Positions 1 to 8,242 of a stretch of DNA of 9,664 nt are shown in pieces. The position numbers were made by a program, and so were the translations under genes. The notes beneath the pieces were generated by a model. That model saw only the letters and a list, made by a program, of their open reading frames with translations. It did not search any database and was not told where the DNA came from. Every line of letters begins with the position of its first letter. Position 1 is the stretch's first letter. Source of the stretch: a bacterium (GTDB lineage: Bacteria > Hydrogenedentota > Hydrogenedentia > Hydrogenedentiales > SLHB01); the NCBI GenBank assembly GCA_024231375.1, contig JAAEQP010001602.1:1-9664 (forward strand). Reading direction: 5' to 3'.

Positions 1-38
1 AGTTCGTAGCGGAGAACTTCGCCGCCGCGACAGCCTAG
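1..38 (+). CDS. Probable 3' end of an upstream gene (partial)
   Basis: Frame 3 is open from the window edge and ends at TAG 36-38, giving a C-terminus FVAENFAAATA. The composition (Ala, Glu, Asn, G/C-ending codons) looks like real coding sequence, and the stop lies 22 bp before the Rieske gene, which fits an operon. Another frame is also open here but would read an Arg/Asp/Ser-rich peptide, so this assignment is only moderately secure. The product cannot be identified from 11 residues. Confidence 0.4.
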   Translation, partial: FVAENFAAATA

Positions 39-60
39 ATTCGACGAGAGGACGGAACCC

Positions 61-369
61 ATGCCGCGACTCGTGACCCTCGCGCGCGTCGAGGACGTGC
101 CGAAGGACGATAGCATCGGCGTCGACGTCGAAGGCGCCACCATCGCCCTGTTCAACGTGGGCGGGCGGTTCTACGCCACGAGTAACGCGTGTCCTCATGA
201 GGGTGGACCCCTTTGCGATGGCTGGACCGACGACGGCGAGACGGTGACTTGTCCGTGGCATGGTTGGCAGTTTCCTTTGGAGGTGGCCGAAGATGCCCCC
301 GACGACGGGGTGGAGCGTTATCGGACCATCGTCGAGGATGGGGTAATCAAGGTCGAATTGCCCGATTGA
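61..369 (+). CDS. Small Rieske [2Fe-2S] ferredoxin
   Basis: This 102-aa soluble protein is essentially a single Rieske domain. Box I is C44-P-H46 followed by EGGPL, and box II is C64-P-W-H67-G-W. These supply the two Cys and two His ligands of a Rieske cluster. An extra Cys (C52) follows box I. There is no signal peptide or membrane helix, so it is a cytoplasmic electron carrier and not the membrane Rieske subunit of a bc complex. The length matches stand-alone BphF/NirD-like Rieske ferredoxins. The ATG start is preceded by GAGAGG (46-51) at a spacing of 9 nt. No oxygenase or nitrite reductase lies in the window, so the redox partner is unknown. It may be co-transcribed with whatever ends at position 38. 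Confidence 0.92.
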   Translation: MPRLVTLARVEDVPKDDSIGVDVEGATIALFNVGGRFYATSNACPHEGGPLCDGWTDDGETVTCPWHGWQFPLEVAEDAPDDGVERYRTIVEDGVIKVELPD

Positions 370-547
370 CTGCATATTCGAGCCGATGAAGACGGTCGCA
401 CATAGTCGTTGGAGGTCGCGCTCAGTCCCGTAGGGACGGCCCGAGGATAGCCCAGGAATTCATTCCTGGGTAAGCCGCACCCCTCCACGTGAAGTCCCGT
501 AGGGACGACGGAACATACACACGATCCCGGCCCACAAGAGGCACGCC
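370..547. other. Intergenic region between the Rieske gene and amrS
   Basis: This 178-bp spacer is mostly occupied by the palindromic repeat element at 424-507. The final part carries the amrS ribosome binding site, AGAGG at 537-541, six bases before the ATG. No clear promoter and no hairpin followed by a T-run was seen. Confidence 0.7.
424..507. repeat. Compound palindromic repeat element (REP/BIME-like)
   Basis: Two exact 15-bp copies of AGTCCCGTAGGGACG lie at 424-438 and 493-507 in the same orientation. Each can fold as a GTCCC/GGGAC hairpin. Between them, at 451-470, is CCCAGGAATTCATTCCTGGG, a perfect 9-bp inverted repeat with a 2-nt centre. The layout of hairpin, longer hairpin and repeated hairpin is typical of small dispersed REP/BIME-like elements. 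It is non-coding and would be transcribed in the 5' region of amrS if transcription enters from upstream. No transposase is present in the window. Confidence 0.75.
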
Positions 548-1657
548 ATGCCCCAGTACACATGTTTGGCCGATATGCTGGCGGACAACACCATGCCCGC
601 GGCGCCTGTGTTGGTGGGGGGGGATGAGAACGGTGCGCTTCAATGTCTCGCCTGCGGCAACCGCTGCCGGATCGCGGAGGGTGAGAGCGGCCTTTGCCGC
701 ATGCGATGGAATCGGTCCGGCGAATTGCGGGTGCCCCATGGGTATGTAGCCGGGCTCCAAGTCGACCCCATTGAGAAGAAGCCCTTCTTCCACGTGTTGC
801 CCGGACGGGACGCCCTGTCGTTTGGCATGGTGGGCTGCAACCTGCACTGCAGTTTCTGCCAGAATTGGGTGTCCAGCCAGACATTGAAAGACGACCGCGC
901 GGGCACCATGCCTCAGCGCATCACCGCCGAGGAGATCGTGAATCTGGCGGTCCAAGACGGCGCGCCTGTCATCGTGAGCACCTACAACGAGCCCCTCATC
1001 ACGGCGGACTGGGCCGTTGAGGTGTTCAAACTGGCGCGGGAACACGGGATCCGGTGTGGATTTGTCAGCAACGGGAACGCGACCCCCGAGGTGATCGAGT
1101 TTATCCGGCCTCACGTCGATCTCTACAAAGTGGACCTGAAGACCTTCGACGACGCGAAGTACCGCGAACTTGGCTGCGACCGGCGCAACGTGCTGGACAC
1201 CATCGAGCGGCTCCACACGATGGGATTCTGGGTGGAAGTCGTGACGCTGGTGGTGCCAGGTTTCAACGACAGCGATGCGGAGTTGAAGGCAATTGCCGAG
1301 TTCGTGGTGGGCGTTTCGTGCGACATACCGTGGCATGTGACGGCGTTCCATCCGAACTACAAGATGACCGAAGAACGCCGGACATCCGTGGCGGACCTGG
1401 AACGCGCCTACACGGCTGGCAAAGAGGCCGGCCTTCGATTCGTGTACTCAGGCAACATGCCAGGCCGCACGGGGGACCGTGAGAATACGTGTTGTCCTGA
1501 GTGCAGCGCGGTTCTGGTTCGACGGACCGGGTTCTACATTGACGAGAATCGGATGCGTGGTGGGCAGTGTCCGGAGTGCAACGCCGCAATTCCCGGTGTG
1601 TGGGAGGAAGAGACTCCTAAGCGCGGCTCCGTGCTGTCCCGGCTCGTGCGTCGGTGA
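548..1657 (+). CDS. amrS: AmmeMemoRadiSam-system radical SAM enzyme AmrS
   Basis: This 369-aa protein is related to pyruvate formate-lyase-activating enzymes. The radical SAM signature is C97-N-L-H-C101-S-F-C104, the CX3CX2C set that holds a [4Fe-4S] cluster and cleaves S-adenosylmethionine. A Cys-rich N-terminal segment (C33, C36, C40, C50; LQCLACGNRC) precedes it, as is usual in the AmrS family. The C-terminus carries two CPEC-type knuckles (C316-x2-C319 and C341-x2-C344) that look like a small metal-binding ribbon. Length and the order of segments match AmrS. The family is named for co-occurrence with AMMECR1- and MEMO1-like proteins, and its substrate is not established. Neither partner is encoded in this window. 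The ATG has AGAGG six bases upstream. The stop is 10 bp from the convergent thiC stop. Confidence 0.92.
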   Translation: MPQYTCLADMLADNTMPAAPVLVGGDENGALQCLACGNRCRIAEGESGLCRMRWNRSGELRVPHGYVAGLQVDPIEKKPFFHVLPGRDALSFGMVGCNLHCSFCQNWVSSQTLKDDRAGTMPQRITAEEIVNLAVQDGAPVIVSTYNEPLITADWAVEVFKLAREHGIRCGFVSNGNATPEVIEFIRPHVDLYKVDLKTFDDAKYRELGCDRRNVLDTIERLHTMGFWVEVVTLVVPGFNDSDAELKAIAEFVVGVSCDIPWHVTAFHPNYKMTEERRTSVADLERAYTAGKEAGLRFVYSGNMPGRTGDRENTCCPECSAVLVRRTGFYIDENRMRGGQCPECNAAIPGVWEEETPKRGSVLSRLVRR

Positions 1658-1667
1658 CGGCCTTGGG

Positions 1668-3608
<1,941 letters not shown>

Positions 3609-3690
3609 TTAACATGTGTACGTCGGGCCATCATCGAAGCACCGACGCTACTGCGTGCAGGGCCGAGAGGCTTCTCCAGCCCGAAGGCCA

Positions 3691-3720
3691 AGGCTACCAC
3701 TGCGCGGCGGACCAAGTCAA
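3691..3720 (-). promoter_or_regulatory. Weak candidate promoter for thiC
   Basis: On the minus strand TTGACT (3715-3720) is followed after 18 bp by TAGCCT (3691-3696). The -35 matches five of six consensus bases but the -10 matches only three. Initiation near 3684 would give a leader of about 150 nt, long enough for RNA-level control. This is a suggestion only. Confidence 0.3.
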
Positions 3721-3746
3721 AAAGCGCGGCATGACGCCGGAGGATA

Positions 3747-3785
3747 CGGCACAAGGGAGAGTGTGTGGGTCCGGACCGTGTGCCG
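3747..3785. promoter_or_regulatory. Inverted repeat between the divergent promoters, possible operator
   Basis: The arms CGGCACA and TGTGCCG (7 bp each, perfect) are separated by 25 bp that contain the palindrome GGTCCGGACC. The element ends 12 bp before the -35 box of the plus-strand promoter and lies upstream of the candidate thiC promoter. That is a natural place for a regulator binding site. It has no T-run and does not look like an intrinsic terminator. No regulator is encoded nearby. Confidence 0.35.
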
Positions 3786-3797
3786 CAACCACGAGTG

Positions 3798-3827
3798 TTG
3801 ACACCTCCATGAACACGTCGTTATGGT
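3798..3827 (+). promoter_or_regulatory. Sigma-70-type promoter for the HEAT-like gene
   Basis: A perfect -35 TTGACA (3798-3803) is followed by an 18-bp spacer and TATGGT (3822-3827), which keeps the T, A and final T of the -10 consensus. A start site near 3834 would give a leader of about 50 nt ending in the strong ribosome binding site GGGGAGG (3867-3873), with GGAGG 9 nt before the ATG at 3883. Confidence 0.6.
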
Positions 3828-3882
3828 GGTCTCGGCTTAGGAGCGTGGGAGCGTTCGCGATAACGAGGGGAGGGATTGCGCT

Positions 3883-6800
3883 ATGCGTTGTAGTCCGTTG
3901 GCGCTGGCCGTGGCTGTGACGTCACTTCTTGCACTCGCAGCGGCCTCCCCCAGTGCGCAAAGGCAGCACGAGCAAGACACCAAAGACCTAGCCGCATGTG
4001 TCCGGGAGATACTCGAGGATCCTACGCACCTCTTCGAGTCGACTGCCGAAAAGCTGATCGCGCTTGGCCCGGAGGCCGCTCCGGCGATCGGCGAGAATCT
4101 GGGGACGTACAGATGGCCGGGAACCCTGCTCCTGGCGCTTGAGCGCTTGAAGAATCCGGAGGCCCTTCCGTGGGTACTTGATTATGCGGAACGGGAGGGC
4201 GGGCCCGTGTTCCGCGCGCTCACCTTGGCGGAGTATGACGATCCGCGGGCGGAGGGTGAGCTTCTCGACATCTTCGAGACCGGTTGGGGGGACCACGACC
4301 ATCCGGACGAGTTGATCGCTCTCCGCATTGAAGTGGCCGGCCATCTGGGCCGCTTGGGAGATCCAGACACGCGCCGCCGTATGCACGCCTATCTCTTCGA
4401 TGAAGACCTTCTGAGCACGGTCCGTCGAGACCACGAGGCGTGCTACCAGAATTACTGTGTGGCAGCCTGCTCTTATCTCGATAGTGAAGCGGCGCTTTGC
4501 TATGTCGAGCGCGAACTCATGGCCTGTCGGCTGGATCACGTGTATCTCGCTATGCTCGATGCGCTTGACGGGCCTCTACCGGATCGCCTCCAGCGCGCGC
4601 TGTTGCAGGCCGAGACAGACTGCCGTCTGGCCGCGCTTTCCCTCTGCAAGGTGCTCGAACAGGAGACTCTGGCCGATCCCGACGGTATGGTCCGTCTCCT
4701 TGCGGAGAAGCGTCGCGTTGCGCTGAACGAGCAGGCCCCCCAACATCAAGAATACTGGTGGGATCGTCAGGTGCTGGACTGGCTCGAACGTGCGATCGAC
4801 CACCGCCTATCGGCATCCAGCACGACGACTGCGGCGCGAATCCCGCCGCCAGCGCCGGAGGATCGGACAATCGATGCGCTGATGGCGTTGCTAGAGGACG
4901 CCAGCAACGACCCGGTCCTCAGACTCGACGCGCTTGAACGACTCGCGGGCTATCCGGAGTCCGTTCCCGCCGAAGGCCTGTTTCGTGAGGCTCTGGCGCT
5001 GGGTCGCGGATTTCGCCACTGGTGCATCCCGTGCGAGACCACGGGGCGAGCAATCAAACAGTACACAGGCATTCCGCTCGACGAACCGTACCCGGAATAC
5101 CACAACTTCCAACGCGCCAAGGAACTCACGCTTCGCCTGATGGAGCGGCGCGCGGCCGAATCGACTACGACCGATGGGCAAGTCGAGGAGAGTTGCAACG
5201 GCTCCGATGTCCGAACACAGCAGGCAACCGCCAAGCATGACATCCCAGAGATCGAGTTCGGCGCCAGCATCGACAGCCTGGTCGAGCTGGGCAGCGACAC
5301 TCTGATCTCTTTGGGTCAGGAACGAGGGTGGACAGCGCCGCTGGTTGAGGCGCTGGCGAGGCTTGAGTGCCGCGAAGCCACGCCGTACATAGTGGAGTAC
5401 CTTGACAACGGCGGCGTGCCGTGGGTATGCATCCCCCTGTTGCGCGCGCTTGAAGATCCCAGAGCCGAAGCGTCCCTATTGACCTTCATGAGAAACGAAG
5501 ACAAGAGCCTCGGTATGCGCTTGCTCGCCGCCGGGGCATTGGCGCGAGTTGGTGGCTCAGAGGCCCGGCAGGCCGCCAATGATTTCCTGTTCCGACGGGC
5601 ACATCTCGAATCTGCTAGGTCCGACTATGAAAGTACCTATCACTGCTACTGCATCGCCGCGTGCTCGTTTGAATCTGAGGAAGCTTTTAGGTTTCTCGAA
5701 GACGAATTATCCGACCCCTGCTTACCATGGGTGTACGGCGACATGCTTCTAGAGATGGATCGGCCGCTGCATCCGCGCGTGCGCGTCGCCCTGATGAACG
5801 GGCTGGATTCTGTACTCATAAGGGATGAGCCTCTCTCCGCGTTTCGAGGGATCGTCAAGCTGCTGGGGCAGAAGGAGTGCCCGGATATCGACAGATTGGC
5901 TCGCATTCTCGCGCGCGTGCGCAACGACATCGAGACCGACTGGGGCGGCGGCTGGGAGAGAGAGTTCGACTGGCTTGAACGAGCGCTCGCCCGGCGCATG
6001 GCATCCCGAACGACCGTCGGCGCCGCCATCACGGGCCCGCAATGGCGTGACCGCGCGGACGTGTTGGCGACGGTTGGCGACACCCCGGTGTTGGCTGGAA
6101 TGCTGGAAGGCCCGGACCAGCGAATCGCCGTCCTCCGTGCGCTTGGCCGAACTACGCCACCGGACGCGTTGCCGTCCGTGAGATCGTTCCTCGAATCGCG
6201 CGACGCACGATCCCCGCGTCCGGACCCGGCGGCCGTACAGGCGATTGCGACACTTGGGGCCTACGAGGATGCAGTCTCCCTGCCGGTATTGGAGGGCCTC
6301 TACCGGGACGAGACGGTCCACGTGGCCAAACGGGTTGCGGCAGCCGGAGCGGCGCTGCATACCGCCGGTGCAAACGGAGCAGACGATGCCAGAGCCCTGC
6401 TTCTTCGACTGGTTCGGGACCCCGAGCGACTTGGCCCGGACGACCTTCCGACCGAAGTCCTGGCTGTGGCCGCATGTTCGACCGGGCAGGGAGACGGCCT
6501 ATCCTTCGCGCTTGAGACGCTGGGACGTGACGACGTCGATGTGCGTACGAAACGCGCCATCGTCGCGGCCTTGCCACCGGCTCCCCAGGAGTCGACCATC
6601 GACCCGCTGATGGCCCTGGTACGTGAGCCACTGACCGATGACGAACTGCAGCTTGACGCGCTCGAACGGCTTCTCGGCTATGCCCCGCCGATACCACTGG
6701 AACCCTTGGCCGAAGCCGCCAAAGAACTCAGGCGATCTGCGTACGACACGGCCTCCGACACGCACGAACTTTGCGCCAGGACCGCAAAGGCCATTGAGCA

Positions 6801-6936
6801 GTACACCGGCATGCCGCTCGACGAACCATATCCCGGATACCATAGCCACCAACGCGCCCTTCGGCTCTCGAAAGAACTGGACATACGCCTCGCGTCCGAA
6901 TCAGCCGCGGGCAACGCCCAAGAGGAGGTAGAATAA
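3883..6936 (+). CDS. Secreted HEAT-like helical repeat protein with internal duplication
   Basis: This 1,017-aa protein begins with a Sec-type signal peptide (short basic start, hydrophobic residues 6-21, A-x-A-like site near SPSAQ at 22-26), so it is probably periplasmic or extracellular. The rest is rich in short amphipathic helices with HEAT/armadillo-like phrases such as EDPRAEASLL, and is likely an alpha-solenoid used for protein binding. It is built by duplication. Module A (about 82-318) is repeated as A' (487-715), including Y-C-[VI]-A-A-C-S at 191-197 and 589-595 and DWLERA at 299-304 and 696-701. Module B (326-427) is repeated as B' (903-1007), sharing Q-Y-T-G-[IM]-P-L-D-E-P-Y-P-x-Y-H at 393-407 and 973-987. 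An extra HEAT-like segment (716-902) separates A' from B'. Cysteines are unusually frequent, including C381-I-P-C384. No catalytic motif was recognised. The start is supported by the promoter at 3798-3827 and a strong Shine-Dalgarno. The HEAT-like fold is a family-level inference; the duplication is seen directly. Confidence 0.85.
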   Translation: MRCSPLALAVAVTSLLALAAASPSAQRQHEQDTKDLAACVREILEDPTHLFESTAEKLIALGPEAAPAIGENLGTYRWPGTLLLALERLKNPEALPWVLDYAEREGGPVFRALTLAEYDDPRAEGELLDIFETGWGDHDHPDELIALRIEVAGHLGRLGDPDTRRRMHAYLFDEDLLSTVRRDHEACYQNYCVAACSYLDSEAALCYVERELMACRLDHVYLAMLDALDGPLPDRLQRALLQAETDCRLAALSLCKVLEQETLADPDGMVRLLAEKRRVALNEQAPQHQEYWWDRQVLDWLERAIDHRLSASSTTTAARIPPPAPEDRTIDALMALLEDASNDPVLRLDALERLAGYPESVPAEGLFREALALGRGFRHWCIPCETTGRAIKQYTGIPLDEPYPEYHNFQRAKELTLRLMERRAAESTTTDGQVEESCNGSDVRTQQATAKHDIPEIEFGASIDSLVELGSDTLISLGQERGWTAPLVEALARLECREATPYIVEYLDNGGVPWVCIPLLRALEDPRAEASLLTFMRNEDKSLGMRLLAAGALARVGGSEARQAANDFLFRRAHLESARSDYESTYHCYCIAACSFESEEAFRFLEDELSDPCLPWVYGDMLLEMDRPLHPRVRVALMNGLDSVLIRDEPLSAFRGIVKLLGQKECPDIDRLARILARVRNDIETDWGGGWEREFDWLERALARRMASRTTVGAAITGPQWRDRADVLATVGDTPVLAGMLEGPDQRIAVLRALGRTTPPDALPSVRSFLESRDARSPRPDPAAVQAIATLGAYEDAVSLPVLEGLYRDETVHVAKRVAAAGAALHTAGANGADDARALLLRLVRDPERLGPDDLPTEVLAVAACSTGQGDGLSFALETLGRDDVDVRTKRAIVAALPPAPQESTIDPLMALVREPLTDDELQLDALERLLGYAPPIPLEPLAEAAKELRRSAYDTASDTHELCARTAKAIEQYTGMPLDEPYPGYHSHQRALRLSKELDIRLASESAAGNAQEEVE
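4126..4836 (+). repeat. Intragenic repeat, module A copy 1
   Basis: Residues 82-318 of the HEAT-like protein align with residues 487-715 at an offset of about 397-405. Matching points include D-P-R-A-E at 120-124 and 525-529, the Y-C-x-A-A-C-S motif, and D-W-L-E-R-A. The copies have diverged substantially, so the duplication is old. Confidence 0.75.
4858..5163 (+). repeat. Intragenic repeat, module B copy 1
   Basis: Residues 326-427 of the HEAT-like protein match 903-1007, starting at T-I-D-x-L-M-A-L and running through L-D-A-L-E-R-L-x-G-Y to the QYTG...EPYP...YH motif. The copy has an additional CIPC motif at 381-384 that the second copy lacks. Confidence 0.85.
5341..6027 (+). repeat. Intragenic repeat, module A copy 2
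   Basis: Residues 487-715 are the second A module. It keeps the Y-C-I-A-A-C-S centre (589-595) and the D-W-L-E-R-A end (696-701). It is followed by an insertion (716-902) that is absent after the first A module. Confidence 0.75.
6589..6903 (+). repeat. Intragenic repeat, module B copy 2
   Basis: Residues 903-1007 form the second B module and the C-terminus of the protein. In the 45-nt core motif (6799-6843 against 5059-5103) seven bases differ and five of these changes are silent, so the peptide appears to be under purifying selection. Confidence 0.85.
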
Positions 6937-7005
6937 CCGGCCTTGCGCGTATCGGGTCCAGGCGAGTTTCCCCTATATGGTAAACTGACAGTACGCTCGG
7001 GGAAA

Positions 7006-7012
7006 GGGAGGG
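7006..7012 (+). promoter_or_regulatory. Ribosome binding site deciding the start at 7018
   Basis: GGGAGGG is centred about 8 nt before ATG 7018. The longer frame from TTG 6943 has no such site and would add a 25-residue extension ahead of an otherwise standard N-terminal anchor. Confidence 0.75.
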
Positions 7013-7017
7013 CCGTC

Positions 7018-8202
7018 ATGTCCAAAACCGGTTGGATCGTTGGAGCGCTGGTCATTTTGTTCGGAGGAATGATCGCGGGCGCGGCCATCGGCATTTGGTT
7101 CACTACCCATTACCGCATCGTGCCTGTCGAGGCGCCACCGGGTCCTCAGGCCCTCCTTGAGACGCAGCGACCGGTGGCCCCCATGCCGGGGGCGCCTTCC
7201 TCGCTTGCGGCGAGCCCGGCCGTGACGGCTACGCCTGCCAAGAGCTACGAAGAGGGGCCGTTTCGGTTTCGGTTTACGCCGGGTGAACGGCTGACCTATC
7301 AGTTGGAGGCGCATGTCGAAGGCTTGGGCAGGGAGCCGGAGCAACAGGCAGGCATCCTGCTGGACATCGGCGGCGCCATGGGGCTCGACACGCAAGACGT
7401 GGACTCTTCAGGCATCGCGACCATGGAACTGTCGTTCGACCAGATGGGCATGGCGGGCAATTTCATGGGCACCCCGGTGCAACTCAACCAGGACCGCACC
7501 AGTAGCTACTACGCACAGAATGGCCAGGCCCAAGTCGACACAGCCCAGGGAATCGGTGGCATTGCCGGCATTCCTCAGTTGGAGTTCTTCCAGAAACCCA
7601 TTGGTATGCAGATCGCGCCGGATGGCGAGGTGCTGAAGCTCTGGGGCGGACAAGACATTGCCAGCATGTTGGCGGTCGTACCGACGTTGTCGACCCTCGA
7701 ATTTCCGAGCGTCGAGATGCAGGAAGGCCGACAATGGGAGTCGCACATCGCCATGCCCGTGCCCGGGTTCGGCGATGCCGCGGAGACCCGGCTGCTGAAT
7801 ACGTTCCTTGGTTACCAGCATGTGGGGGGGCGCGTGTGCGCCGTGATCGAGCAGGAGTTCTTGTCCACGCAACAAGACGGCACGATCGATTCGCCGGAGA
7901 GCGCGCTGGGCGAGGGGATGTTGTTCTCCATGCCGCTCTTCGAACTGAAGGGCAAGAACATTCTGTACTTCGACGTCAACGCCGGGCAATTGGCCCATGC
8001 TGACCTGGATCTCAATCTGGTGTTTACCATTGGGCAGATGCTGGATGGCTCGTTGGGCTTGCTGAGTGCCATGTCCGAGAGTATCCTGAGCGGGGACGAA
8101 GCCGCGCTGGACAAGATGCTGAGCGGCGAATCGGAGAACCTGCTCGACATGGGGGTCGCCATCAAGGGGCGTCTGACCTTGGCAGGGGTGAGTCAGCAGT
8201 AG
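7018..8202 (+). CDS. Membrane-anchored protein of unknown function
   Basis: From ATG 7018 the protein is 394 aa. It has a short cytoplasmic start (MSKTG), one hydrophobic helix rich in Gly, Ile and Ala at about 7-28, a Pro/Ala-rich linker to about residue 80, and a soluble domain outside the membrane. The domain opens with F-R-F-x-P-G-E-R-L-T-Y-Q-L and reads like alternating strands (GIATMELSFDQM, GRVCAVIEQEFL), with many Met and Gly. The body vaguely resembles beta-rich DUF6263-type proteins of PVC bacteria, but that is a weak impression and no catalytic motif is visible. It lies 81 bp after the HEAT-like gene and 40 bp before the oxidoreductase gene, on the same strand, so a shared transcript with at least the latter is likely. 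Confidence 0.85.
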   Translation: MSKTGWIVGALVILFGGMIAGAAIGIWFTTHYRIVPVEAPPGPQALLETQRPVAPMPGAPSSLAASPAVTATPAKSYEEGPFRFRFTPGERLTYQLEAHVEGLGREPEQQAGILLDIGGAMGLDTQDVDSSGIATMELSFDQMGMAGNFMGTPVQLNQDRTSSYYAQNGQAQVDTAQGIGGIAGIPQLEFFQKPIGMQIAPDGEVLKLWGGQDIASMLAVVPTLSTLEFPSVEMQEGRQWESHIAMPVPGFGDAAETRLLNTFLGYQHVGGRVCAVIEQEFLSTQQDGTIDSPESALGEGMLFSMPLFELKGKNILYFDVNAGQLAHADLDLNLVFTIGQMLDGSLGLLSAMSESILSGDEAALDKMLSGESENLLDMGVAIKGRLTLAGVSQQ

Positions 8203-8242
8203 GGGCGAGAATTCGGAAGAAGCGAAAGGGAGGAGTCAGACC

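Noticed and set aside
422..1351. A 309-codon open frame on the minus strand over amrS
   Set aside because: It mirrors the codon bias of amrS, is His/Val/Arg-rich without domain character, and amrS has clear family motifs.
3640..3720. Possible cobalamin riboswitch, suggested by CCACTG and GAAGGC-like strings
   Set aside because: The order and spacing of the conserved B12-box elements do not fit on either strand, and no cobalamin gene follows.
3614..3919. A 101-codon Cys/His-containing ORF with AAGGGGG six bases before its ATG
   Set aside because: The start looks acceptable, but the frame runs through the promoter at 3798-3827, the ribosome binding site and the first 37 bases of the HEAT-like gene. 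Its second half has no protein-like pattern. It is not excluded as a short peptide but is not supported.
6943..7017. N-terminal extension of the membrane-anchored protein from TTG 6943
   Set aside because: No Shine-Dalgarno precedes the TTG, while GGGAGGG precedes ATG 7018, and the shorter form starts directly before the membrane helix.
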